From assembly GCF_000004075.3 (NCBI RefSeq), contig NC_026655.2:4030001-4094000 (forward strand): a stretch of DNA of 64,000 nt. The letters are read 5' to 3'. The translations under genes were made by a program, and so were the position numbers. The notes under the pieces were generated by a model. It was not told the DNA's origin, did not search any database, and worked only from the letters and a program-made list of their open reading frames with translations. Source of the DNA: Cucumis sativus. Lineage: Eukaryota; Streptophyta; Magnoliopsida; Cucurbitales; Cucurbitaceae. Below are positions 50,474-62,400 of this stretch, one piece after another; position 1 is the stretch's first letter, and each line of letters opens with the position of its first letter.

Positions 50474-50754
50474 TTTTAAAAAATTATAAATATAACAAAA
50501 TTTATTAAAATGAATAGTATGTTTGTAAATATCGGTTTATCACTCGTATGAATAGTAGTCTATAGTTCCTATCTCGATTATAATTGGGAACAGTTGTAAA
50601 TTTTGCAAAATTTGTCAAATTCTATCCATGATAGAGTCTTATCACGGATAGATTATATTGTAAAAATTGGTCTATCACCGATAGATCATACGAGTCTATC
50701 GGTGACACAAGTCTATCAGCAGTAATTTTGCTATATTTGCAATATTTTTTAAAT
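50474..50754. repeat. MITE with TCTATC/GATAGA palindromic core
   Basis: The left end TTTTAAAAAATTATAAATAT and AACAAAATT match the complement of the right end (50724-50754). The interior is a nest of inverted TCTATC and GATAGA motifs (50620-50720, for example TCTATCACCGATAGATCAT), able to fold into strong hairpins. It belongs with the elements at 3.3 and 45.6 kb. Confidence 0.65.
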
Positions 50755-50856
50755 GTTGGTAACGTGGTTGATTATTATTTCTTAAATGGAAATAATTACA
50801 ATTACCCGTTATAATTAGAATAATTAGAGTAAGAAAAAATTCGAGCGGACAGACCA

Positions 50857-50886
50857 CGGCCCACGGCCCAATTCGATTCAAAGCCC
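50857..50886. promoter_or_regulatory. Cluster of three site II promoter motifs
   Basis: GGCCCA at 50857 and 50864 and AGCCCA at 50881, the complements of TGGGCC and TGGGCT. The surrounding 200 bases are clearly GC-richer than the region. Such clusters mark promoters of plant growth and organelle-related genes, and a transcription start would be expected around 50920-50980. Confidence 0.5.
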
Positions 50887-50949
50887 AAAAGTTGGAGGTT
50901 TTGTAACGATCAGCTTGTTCCGACGCGTCTAGTTGGCGCGTGGTAGAAC

Positions 50950-53800
50950 AGACTTCAGTAAGGCCTTTCCTTGGCGCCAAATCAACAATGACTTCTTCAA
51001 TCCTTCGAGTCTCTGTACTTTTGTTCTTTCCGATTCGATTCAGTAACCTATGGTGAGCGCGGATCGTTTATCCGACTTCTGCTTTTATTCTGTCTTGGAC
51101 TTGTGATTATTTATTGTGATTGTTATGGAAATGGTGGACACTGCACTGCAAACCGTGAAAAGTTTTCAGAGAGGAGAGGATGCTCAAAGGCACACTAATC
51201 ACTCTACGATTACAATGGTGAATGCTGATTATTTTTAGGTTTTGTTATTATTCATTTTCCTGGAGTTTTTAATTCGTCTACCTAGTTTTGGTTTATTGAT
51301 TGAAATCGATAACATGAAGGATATCTTTTGTTGATCATTGGTATTGGAGTGGTTAACGCGTATGGTTGATCAGCGAATTAATTCACACTGTAGATGCTTT
51401 CTCTTTCTTGGATTGTAGTGTGATTAAGATTTCTTGATTTTTTTTCCGGATTCTAGAATTGTGATAGAATGCTTGTAGTACGAGAAATAAATTTTGAGCT
51501 GAATTGGTTATATTCTATCATCTATATTACAAGATTGATTGATTCTATTACCAGTTAATAGCACTTGTAGTTTGGTGTGATTAGCTCCCATTTCTTTTTG
51601 CCAATTCATGTTCATAATCTTAGTTTGAGATTAAAATTATTATGGGTGATGCAATATGTTCTTCTTTTAAATCAGAACCATGATCAAAATCATTAATGGT
51701 CGCTTGTATGACAATTAATGTTGCAAGAGGTGCAGATCATTTTCTGATTCAGCCCCGTTTTCGGTCTGTATTACAAAGAAAGAAAGATTAGAGGAAGAGA
51801 AAGCTGCTAGAACTCATTCTCTTCTTTCCTTTCTTCTTTTGTTTATGTGTGCAGTGTTGTAATTTTTCTCTCCCTCGCTATTCTTAGTTTTTTGCATATA
51901 TGTATTTGTGGAGTATCTCGCATATATTTTTAAAATCAAGGGACCTCGTTACTCTTTAACGATAGATAGACTAGTTTCCTTATCATCAATTGGTGGTGAG
52001 ATGAAATCCTATATGGTTTTCACATTTTCCGTCTCTTAGGTAATTACTAGTCTACGTCCGAAGATATTGTAGATCTCCTAGTTCTGTTACGCTGGAAATG
52101 ATAAAGTTATTTTGTAAAACAGTCAGCAAGATATTTCTGTGGAATATTTGCCTTTAAACTTATTTTGGAGACAAGCACGAGGAATGTTTTTTGAGTTGCT
52201 TAATTTGTTCACTTTGCAATTTCTTTGTTTCATTTTTCCTGATATAGTTTTCTCACACTATTCTGCTCTCTTAATACTAATTCGAGGCCTTTTCTGTGAC
52301 CCGTAGGCTTCAGGACATGTGTTGAGAGTGTTTTCAAAAGAACATTTTTCTATGGCATTATCATTATTGTTGTTGTAATTTGTAAGTACTACTTCAATGA
52401 TGAGGATCTAATAATAGTTTTTGATACCTTTTATTTCATCAAGAATAGTTTTAGAACGAGAATATCTTTTGAATTTTTTTTAAAGAATGATATATTTAAG
52501 GTAGCAAAAATATGATTCAAGTGAGAGTTTTAGAGAACAGCGAGATTTCCTTGGAGAAAATTTGTAAATCACTTGGAAAAAACTAGTGATAGGTTTATTC
52601 TGCGAACAGTTACATCTAGATGCGAGGCTTGCTTTACGATTAGATGGCTGGCATGTGAACAGTACTGTTTCAAACCTATGGGTTTTTTTTTTCGATTGTG
52701 GTTAACTATTTTGTCAATACCTGTCTATAATCTCCGTGCAGATCCATCCGTTCAACGTTAGCAGGCGTTTTGCTACTCTCCTAGGATCCTCATCTTTTCA
52801 ATGTAAATACCGCCATAACTTTTAAAAAGAAGTTAAGTTTTGAAAATGAATATATATTATATAAAAATTACATGGGGATTGTTTGGAAACTGTTTTCAAA
52901 ATGGTTTTCTGTTTTAAAGAATAAAAATCTGAAAAAATGTGCTTGGAGTCACTTTTTAAAAGTAATTTTCTTTTATTACTGTATTTCTTCTCACATGTAC
53001 TTTTTTTTATATTATTTTTCTTAAAAAATTGAAGTAATTCCTTTCAAAATTACAAAACACGTGAATAGTGTTTTGATAATATTAATCATAACTCCTCTTA
53101 ATAATGATTAGAATGAAAATTGCCAGTCATCAAATCAAACTACCGCCATAATTTTTAGAAACCATTCAATTATTGATTTTGGTTTTTTGAATTTTCTCCA
53201 ACAGGGTTCTGTGAGGGTGAAGTGGATCACTGCAGTATTGCAGTTGTGTGGACCGAGAGGAAGAAGCATTGCCTGAGCAGCAGAGAATGTTTGCAGGAAG
53301 GCACATGCAATAATAATCGGTGGAGCCCCTGCTCCTAGTACTTGAGAGCCAGAGCTTGATCAAAATTTAGAGAGTTAACTAAAGGAGTTTAACAGAGTAA
53401 GCAAATACTTGGAAAAAACTGTACGTAATCACTTTGCAGTTTCTGATCTTGTACGTTTCCCTCCTGAGATGTTTTGTATCAAATCATCATTATATATTTA
53501 ATATAAACTCTCTTGCCTTTTATACTCCCTGACTCGTTTGTTTTCTGCTTAACACAGTCAATCTGCTTTTGATTTGTGTATTTCAGATTATGCGCTGATC
53601 GAGCTTGAGTTACATCCTCCAGTTGAGATCCAACTACATCATTACAATGAGTTCACATCGCTCGGTCAACGAAATAAAAAAAGGGTATGGGGGTTTCCAA
53701 CTCATTGGTGCATTTTTGCTCAAGTTTTTACTTTCTTGTTTTTGTCACTTTCCATTGAGTGGATTTTATCTTTTGAGCTTCCCAGCTTTGTCAAGACATG
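50950..53800 (+). other. Putative spliced transcript of unknown coding status
   Basis: Downstream of the site II cluster are plausible splice signals: a donor CTATG|GTGAGC at 51053; pyrimidine-rich acceptors TTTCTCCAACAG at about 53204 and TGTATTTCAG at 53586. From the ATG at 50988 a short hydrophobic frame reads MTSSILRVSVLLFFPIRF. The exon-like segment from 53205 can be read as a Cys-rich stretch (CEGEVDHCS, KKHCLSSRECLQEGTC) ending at a TAG at 53338, but its frame does not join the first segment. I do not recognise any protein. It could be a long non-coding RNA or a small unknown gene. Confidence 0.3.
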
Positions 53801-54590
53801 AGGGCAAGTAGTTAGAGCAGATAACCTCACTACCTGCATTCTAACGAGATTTTGAACCATATAAATCAAAAGGGGAGTCAATGCCATAATGCAGTTGAAA
53901 GGTGACTAAGATTTAGTTTATGTTAAGGAGGTCAAATCATATAACGGCTAATATATTTTTTTTCAAAAACTTGAAGTTTCCCTCTTTCTTCATCCTTGTG
54001 GCTCATTAAACTAGGAGGCGTCAGTTACAGAAGTTGGTAGAATGTATACTCTACAACCAGCAAAGGCCATGAGATTTCAGCAACACTATCAGATAAGCAT
54101 TACGTCATCTCTTATGATACTTTGCATCTTCATAAGACACATCTCAGAACTATTCAGAGGTAGCATTTTCCGACCAATGTTCATTGTGAACAGTGTTGTC
54201 TCCACTCTTTTGTAGGGTCTCGATCCTCGGCTCCATAATTTTACTCGTCTGAGATTTTTGGGTCAAAATGTAAAAGGGTCAGTCAATTAAAATCCCTACC
54301 AATCCCTTCTCACTACCCACAAGAAAGTGAAAGAACACTCACTTTGTCGCCTCAGATTCCTTTCTTTTCCATTTTTATGTCTCTCTCTTCCATATTTCGT
54401 ATGTCAGCTGGTGGGTCAGTGTGTGTTTCTTTTGTCAGGATTCTCTTGCGCTGCCTAGAAAATAAAGAATTTTGAGTACTGCCCCCACATACCAAATTAA
54501 AGAGAAGAGCGCAGAATCTCTTCCATTCTTTTATATTCTCTCACTCACTCTCTTCTCCAATATTTCCTGCTATCTTTCTTTGCTTTTCAT

Positions 54591-55424
54591 ATGAAGACGG
54601 TCATGGATTCCTCCTCCTCCAGAAGACATTTCCACTGGACCCAGAAGGTAGGTAGTGAAGAAGAAGACGATCAATGCCCCCTCCCAACTCTCAAGCCCTC
54701 CTCCGAACCGGCCGAGCTTGAAGAAGTGAAGAAAAAAAACAGAGTCGTCTCTCCAGAGCCGCAGTCGCAGCGACCGCATACCGCAGCCCAACCACAAAGG
54801 AGGAAGATGCCGGCCGTTGCAGTTGCGCGGTTGCGTTCGGTTCTCACGGTTTTTGCCAAAAATCGGTCGACCCTTTCACCAGGACTGGGTTCTCGGGTCA
54901 TTGGAACCCTTTTCGGCTCTCGGCGTGGCCATGTTCACTTCGCATTTCAAAGAGACCCTAACTCGGAACCTGCGTTTTTGGTAGAGCTTGCGACGCCTAT
55001 TAGTGGCTTGGTTAAAGAAATGGCGTCTGGGTTAGTCCGAATTGCGTTGGAATGTGATAAAGAGAAAGAAGGAGAAAAGAAGGCAGTGAGACTTCTAGAA
55101 CAGCCTCTCTGGAGGACTTTTTGCAATGGGAAGAAGAGTGGTTTTGCTACAAGGAAGGATTGTGGGGTTAAAGAGATGAAAATCCTCAAGGCCGTGGAGC
55201 CAATTTCCATGGGTGCGGGTGTTCTACCAGGAAACTATGAAGCCGAGTCCGAATCCGCTGGAGCTGAATCGCCTGAATCTGAAGCCTGTTCTGATAATGA
55301 AATTATGTACATGAGAGCCAAATTTGAGAGAATTGTGGGTTCTAGAGATTCTGAAGCTTTCTATATGATGAACCCAGATAGCAATGGAACTCCTGAACTC
55401 AGTATCTATCTTCTTAGAGTCTAA
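54591..55424 (+). CDS. MIZU-KUSSEI 1-like protein (DUF617 family)
   Basis: A single-exon 277-residue protein. The founder, Arabidopsis MIZ1, is needed for root hydrotropism and acts at the endoplasmic reticulum; other members of the plant-only family are less studied. The first 75 residues are low-complexity, rich in Ser, Pro, Glu and Gln. The conserved domain starts at about 80 (LRSVLTVFAKNR) and contains VIGTLFGSRRGHVHFAFQRD, FLVELATPISGLVKEM, LLEQPLWRTFCNGKKSGFA, EPISMGAGVLPGN, then MYMRAKFERIVGSRDSEAFY and ELSIYLLRV at the C-terminus, the full DUF617 signature. An in-frame ATG four codons in (54606, MDSSSS) is an equally plausible start. The CT-rich leader (TCTCTCACTCACTCTC) is a typical plant 5' UTR. 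Lack of introns is normal for this family. Confidence 0.93.
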   Translation: MKTVMDSSSSRRHFHWTQKVGSEEEDDQCPLPTLKPSSEPAELEEVKKKNRVVSPEPQSQRPHTAAQPQRRKMPAVAVARLRSVLTVFAKNRSTLSPGLGSRVIGTLFGSRRGHVHFAFQRDPNSEPAFLVELATPISGLVKEMASGLVRIALECDKEKEGEKKAVRLLEQPLWRTFCNGKKSGFATRKDCGVKEMKILKAVEPISMGAGVLPGNYEAESESAGAESPESEACSDNEIMYMRAKFERIVGSRDSEAFYMMNPDSNGTPELSIYLLRV

Positions 55425-58400
55425 TTAAGTTGCAGCCATGAAAGCTCTGGGTCTTGCTCATTTGCAAAAGAATTTAGTCAAGCCTTGATGGAGCCTAGCT
55501 AGCTACATTTCTCCATAACCTTACTTTTGTTTTTAATTTTCCTTTTTCCTTTCTGATCTTTTGGGAAAATGGTTAGTGGGTTTATTGTATTTTGTTAGAG
55601 TAGGTGGGGGGGGCAATACATTATAACATGATGGGAGGAGGGGCCATGAAGGTGTATATGTATAGTTTTTTGTTCAGTCCTTTATATTTGATAAGACAAG
55701 GTGGGTGTTGCAATCAAATGATTGTCTTTGCATTTTGGTTAAATCCTTCTTGTTTGCCAATAACAGAGACTCCCCAATCAACAACATGTTTACAGGAGCA
55801 AAAGAAAGAGGGATTTAAATCAATGCTATTACTTATTGCAGGCAAGTGCTTTTACTATTTGTTTCCACTCTTGTTCTCTTTCCAAAAATGACATCTATAA
55901 TCTATCCATACCTGCATCATCTTCTTTAATCATGTCATGTGGATCTAACATAGTTTCTTTGTCTCTAAACCAACCATAATGAGGGTGCTTTATGCTCTGG
56001 TGAATTTTCGTCAATTTCTTGTCTTACTTTTGTGTGTTTATGAGCTATATATCGAACCATTAGGCCGTTGAGCAGAATGGTTTAAAGCCAAATTCTCTCC
56101 ATATTTAAGAGGAATTAGACATATTTCCATTCTCTCTTTTGGTTGATAGATCCTACCCGTAGCTCCTTCATTTTGACTGTTAAACCTTTGTCTTGGAATT
56201 AATAGAAAATGATTGATATTGTGCGATCTGACGCATTTGATCAAATCCTAAACCTATGAGATCTTTCCTTTTCTTTCTAAACGAAGTACCATTTCACTAA
56301 ATCCATCTGTAGGAAATTTCGAACTAGAGATAAGAGAGATACTTATTTGGATAGAGATGCATTTTGAGAAAGCTCGTAAACGCAGTCATACTTTGATTAG
56401 AGATTAAAGTTGAAAGATAAGTTAAGAAGGAAAAGAGGATTATTCTTGCTGTTGCCTTCTTTTTCAGAATGGTGGGGTGCTCCAAGGTAAGGATGTCTCC
56501 TCCACCCGCAACCTTTCCTCAATAAATTCACCAACGATCATTAGTTATGTGTCTTCTTCCTTCATCTTTCCTCGTGAGGTTTCAATCATCTAGCAACCTA
56601 TGTCCACAAAATTTCAGCCCTTGATCTATTGGCTAATAGACTAAGATATTCCAATCTTTACTTTTTCTTTTCTTTTCAAATTAATCCCAATATGTTTTTA
56701 AAATAAAGCCAGTTCATAGAAGTCATCAAAAGGGCAAAGAATTATCCTAAGGAATTGCAACTCGCATCCCTGACACCATTGATGAGCTTTCCTCCTTTTG
56801 TTGACTGCTTTTTACTCTTCTTCAAAGTACCAAGTCTCTACTTTCACATCTCTTAAGTTTCTGGCTTGATTCTTTTCTCCTAGTTTTGGGATCATCACTT
56901 CATCATAATTTCATAGATTGATTTTCTATACTTACAGCTAAAGATCAAATGGGACATAGTTTCAAGGATTCATGTATCTAATCAATGAACACGGGGGAAA
57001 GCTTTGGTTCTATTATAGACATAGAGTATAGGAAATAGCAAGAACATAAATCGCCAAAAATGGGCCTAGTTGAAAGAAAATGATCTAATTTCACATGGAC
57101 GATTTGGCTAGTGGGCTCGATGTGGCCACTTTGTAGGGGCCTCTTTTTCTCTTCCTGGTTTCATGGCTTTCATTACCGCCTCTCTCTCTCTCCCCTTTTT
57201 AGATAAAAGGGGAAAACGAGCAGGTCGGAATGAGAAATTCTGAGTCGCATCCTCCTTCTTTCATCTATTTTTGTGCATCTCTCATTCTAGTACGTGAGAT
57301 TCTAGTCTGTCACACACTAAATTATCTATACCTTTTTTAAAAAAAATATTTATATTTTTATATGTGTGATGAGAGTAAGATGCACAAAGATAGATGCATT
57401 TAGAAATACACTTAAATATTGATTTTTACTACAAGTATAATCTACAACATGTGAAAAAAGGAGAACAAAAAGAAAGTAAACAAAGAAGTGCTTATCATTA
57501 TCTCTAAAAAAACATTCTTCCCTCTCTTTCCATGCTTTATGTATCTAATCAATCATTCTTCAAAAGAATAGTGGCTAGCCTGCTTCATGATACCATCATT
57601 GCACCAATTAATATGGACTTTCACCTTATTGTATATCCAAAATCCTTCCCAATACCGATGGCCCGAAGGTGTTCTAGGTTTATTGATTGTTTTGTGTAGT
57701 CTCCAAATGTTGTTAATTTGTCTCCCTCACCTAATATAGACGAAAATTATAGTTCTTTTAACTTGCAATTAAATCATTGATATTTGACATAATAATTTGA
57801 CATCTTATTTTCTAAAGTGCGTAGAGATTGCTAAGAAAGATGAGTTGAACTTAGAGCTCATTTGTGTGGGTTTGGATGGTGATATAAATTGACATTTGTC
57901 TGTTTAAAGTGTCACATTGGTGATGAAGACGTGCATCTAGTCCGGCTAAATGTTTCCCAATTTGCCTTGACATGCCCCGCTTGTTTTTACAAGTGTTGTC
58001 TTTCAAGTTGCAACCCACATGTCTAATCCACCAAATTGGTTCTTAGTTTAGATTATTATGTATTTTCAAATATCTCTATTTACTTCTATTTTCAATCAAA
58101 TCTCAAAACTAGTTTTAATTTTAATTCTTAGTTAACTATATAAAAGAAAAACAAAACAAAATCTATGATTAACTTTCCCACGATCAATTTTGGAAATATA
58201 TTAACATTGTATTTAAAATTTATAACAAGTATGGATTAAAATAAAATGAATATGATGTATTTGACCTTTCTAAATAAAATTGAAGATTTAAATGCATACT
58301 TGGATTAAGTGTTTTTAGGAGAAGAAAATGTTTATAAACACTTAGAAAGCCAATTTAAACGCACCAGATACATTTTTGCTCTTAGATTGTAAATATAGTT

Positions 58401-59191
58401 TCTATTTGATCCTTAAGTTTGAAAACACTAATTTTTTAATTTAAGTTTTAGTTTAATTTGAAGTTAGTCTATAGATCTCAAAATATTACAATTGCACCGT
58501 TAAGATTTAAGTTTTATTTAACTTTAGTCAATCTATTTTAAATTTTACACTTTTAACGTTGATTTTTCACTAAAAATTTATTACTTATACAAATGGCTAT
58601 AAATTAATTAAAAATATAATGCCATGTAATAATTTTTAGAAGGTATTCATTATTATAAATATTACTAAATAAATGTCCATTATGCTTCGTGTCTATGTCA
58701 TGTATCACTTCTTTCATATTCCATCTATATTGTCTTATATTTTAAAGAGTGTCCGTTATTATGTGTCACTTCCTCTAAATCTTATAAAATAGTGACATTT
58801 GTATAAACATTAGTTGAGCTTGAGGCATAATGAAAATTTTTTTTTCCTGCTCTTGAATATCTTGTTTTAGTAATCCAGTAATTTATTTATATAGTATATT
58901 GTATATATTATCATATTATTATTGTTATATTATATTTTCTCTATAATTCGGTCGTGCTTCTCAACTTCACAACATTCATGAAATAATGAAAGATGGCATC
59001 TATGATGAATATTCTTTGTTTCATTAGACATTGCCAAATTAAAACAATATTTTTTGAAAAATGTTTGAATGTATCTTCTTTGTAAAAATAGCTAAACGAA
59101 TAAATTTGGTTTGATTCTAAATTAATTAATTAATTAACTTAAATCTTGATAAAGCTTGAGATAAGAAGTCGTCGACTTGTCGATTCAATTA
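55425..59191. other. Intergenic region, no gene recognised
   Basis: About 3.7 kb between the MIZ1-like gene and the helicase. The proximal 500 bases are probably the 3' UTR. Further on there are CT-rich patches (57180-57200) and A/T-rich DNA. Open frames here (55604-55891, 56038-56244) have no protein-like composition. No tRNA or terminal repeats were found by eye. Confidence 0.5.
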
Positions 59192-59317
59192 GGCCCAGAG
59201 AGCCCATAATTTTATTTAAACGGGTCGACTTGTTGGCCCAAATAGGTGCGCATCGTGTAGTCGTTGAAGTCGTCGAATTTTTCTCTAACGCCGGTGGGTT
59301 TAGCAGATAAACCCTAG
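59192..59317 (+). promoter_or_regulatory. Helicase promoter: site II elements and telo box
   Basis: GGCCCA at 59192, AGCCCA at 59201 and GGCCCA at 59235 (complements of TGGGCC/TGGGCT), then a telo box AAACCCTAG at 59309-59317, about 107 bases before the ATG. It has the same components and nearly the same telo box to ATG distance as in NHP2. Confidence 0.75.
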
Positions 59318-59423
59318 AAGAGCTGGGCGGCTTAGTCCCTACTGGCTTAGTATCAAACTCTTCTCTTTCATTATTCCTGTTCGAAATTCTAGCGACAATC
59401 ATCACTTGGAAGAAGTTAATGCC

Positions 59424-62400
59424 ATGGTCGAATTGGATGAGAAAGTTCCCTCCTCATCAGAGGTTGAGGCAATGAACAAAAGGCGCAAGAGGAAGAGACC
59501 CAAGAAAAATCTTCCTTCAACTACTACGGAAGAATTGGAACTTCAAAGTTCAATGCAAGGCGAAGAAGAAGGGGAAGAAGATGGTGTAAGCAACGAACCA
59601 GAGGAGAGAGTGAAAAAAAACGAGATGAAGAAGAAGAGGAAGACGAAGACGAAAACAAAGGTGAATGACGAGTTGGAAGACGAAGGGAACGATAATGTTA
59701 ATGATGGCGAGGGCGAGGATGGCGTGGAAGGGGAGGGTGAGGAGGATGAGAATAAGAAAAATAAGGCTAAGACTGGTGGGTCAGGAATTATGAGTTCCGT
59801 TTCATTTGATTCGCTTGAATTGTCAGAGAAAACTCTACGGGCGATTAAAGACATGGGATTTGAGCATATGACTCAGGTGAGATTTCTGTTTAGAGGCTCT
59901 ATTGTCAAATATTTTTAATTTTAAGTTTGCTGGATTTGTTTAATGTCAGTGCGTGACTAATGGTATTAACCTTGATGATGACTATAAATTGATTTTAATG
60001 GAGTAAGTTGAACACTCGAAAATGGTTGGAGTTCTTTTATGAATCTTGAGCTGGTTTTGTTTTTTTGTTTTTATTAGTACAACAAGTGGTGTATCATGTT
60101 TAAGGATTTGAACCTTACTAATACATTGACTTTCATATTCTTAAATTTTTTTCGACATTATGAATGCAGATTCAAGCCAGAGCAATTCCGCCTTCTCTAA
60201 TTGGGAAAGATATTCTTGGAGCTGCAAGGACTGGATCCGGAAAAACTCTTGCTTTTCTTATACCAGCTGTGGAGTTGCTGCATCACATTTGCTTTACTCC
60301 TCGAAATGGAACTGGCGTTATAGTTATTTGCCCAACACGGGAGCTTGCGATGCAGGTTGACCGATTATTCCCCCTAACTTGTATTTCTCTTATAATTATT
60401 TAGTTATTGATGCTGAATGAGCTTACTATTTTTTTTTTTTTTTCCAACCATCCGTCAATCTCATCAGCTCTCTTGATATTATTACTAACTTACAATTTTT
60501 AATAATTCAGACACATGAAGTAGCAAAAGAGCTTCTCAAATATCATTCACAGACACTTGGCCTTGTTACCGGTGGTTCTAGCCGACAAGCTGAGGCTGAT
60601 CGTATTACAAAGGGGGTCAATCTATTAATAGCAACCCCTGGTCGTCTTCTCGACCATCTTCAGCACACCAAGAATTTTGTGTTCAAAAACTTGAAGGTAA
60701 TGTGGCCTATCTTTCATTTACTTGCCATTATTTATGTATATTGGAAAACATTTTTAGCAATTCTAAGTAAAGATTGCATTTTTTAAATTTGGTTGCTAGC
60801 GACTTCCTCTATGAACTTGTTGCTGCCAACGTGTGGTCTGCTCACATGTTCCCTGTTTTTGGATGAGAAATTATTTCACGAATAATAGGCTTATATATTA
60901 ATTAAGTTGGTTTTTATCATCTCTAAAAAATCTGAATTTTTTGTTTTCATTCACAGTGACTTGAATTTGCATTTGAGTAACTCATTGAATTATGTTAGTA
61001 ATTTCCTGTATGTAATCCTCAATTTTATAGCATGTCATTACATTCTTTCCTGTCTAAACGCCTTTTGCAGTGTCTCATAATCGATGAAGCAGACAGGATA
61101 TTGGAAACCAATTTTGAGGAGGAAATGAAACAAATTATAAATCTTCTCCCAAAGGTAATTGAATGTTGTCCTATGTCTTTTGCGATGATTGGGCTTTTAC
61201 AATACTGTATAATTACTTATTAGAAGTTGCCACATCTTCTGGTGTAACTTTGCAAATGGGGTTAAAGTAGTGTTTGGGTAGGAATGCACTGACACTACTA
61301 TTGTTGTTTTTATTATTATTATGGTGGGATCATTCTTTTCCTCGTGCAATACTGTAATCTGATGGTATTTCAATTTGCATATTATTTGCAGAATAGGCAG
61401 ACTGCTTTATTCTCAGCAACCCAAACACAAAAGGTTTGTGCATTGCATTCAACTTTTATACTTCTTCTCTCCTTGGGTTTTCTTCTTTTGTACCATAATG
61501 TATAAACAGCTATCAGTTTATGAACTTCTATTTCTTTGTTCATGTGGATTGATTTTGGTTCAGGTGGAAGATCTTGTTCGCTTGTCATTTCAGTCAACTC
61601 CTATTTATATTGATGTGGACGATGGTAGAACAAAGGTAACATAATCTACTGTTGTATATATGTTAATTTAATATGTAAGTACTTGCTTCTGATTGATTAA
61701 ATTGTATGTGTTGTTGTAGGTCACCAATGAGGGGTTGCAACAAGGTTATTGTGTTGTGCCCAGCTCTAAAAGATTCATTCTTCTATATTCCTTCTTGAAG
61801 AAAAATTTATCTAAGAAAGTAATGGTCTTCTTCTCATCTTGTAATTCTGTGAAATTCCATGCGGACCTTCTTAGATATATTAAGGTCGACTGCATGGATA
61901 TCCATGGAAAGCAAAAGCAGCAGAAGAGAACTTCTACCTTCTTTTCCTTCATCAAGGCCCAGACTGGGATCCTACTATGTACTGATGTTGCTGCACGTGG
62001 ACTTGATATACCTGCTGTCGTAAGTTATCTTCTTCTTTCTTTCCTGATTTATTTTTGTTAGAAATAGTGGGCTTTGGGTCATGTTAGCCCAAGGGTAGTT
62101 GAGATTTACTTTGCCTTAATTTTTTATTGTTTTAATTAGGCTCGTGTTGCCTATAAATATTTTTTCCTTTGTAACTTTATTATCATGAGAAAACAATAAG
62201 AAATATCAGCTTCTCCTTGTACTAGGTTTCCACATAAATTTGTGTTTGTTCTACATCTCTATTTTCAATAATTTTGTGTATACACTTGTAGTGTTTGTTT
62301 GGGTAGGTGGGGCGGCTCCTTTTTACATTGGAGTTCTTTTGGGGTGTAAGTGTCCTGTCCACAAATACTTTGTCTGGATTCGTTAAAAGAGATCAATTCT

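Noticed and set aside
59139-59405. Minus-strand open frame ending at the helicase leader
   Set aside because: It covers the helicase promoter with the telo box and site II motifs and has no recognisable protein. A divergent gene is not supported.
59406-59423. In-frame upstream extension of the helicase by six codons
   Set aside because: It begins with TTG, not ATG. The ATG at 59424 has a good context (GCCATGG).
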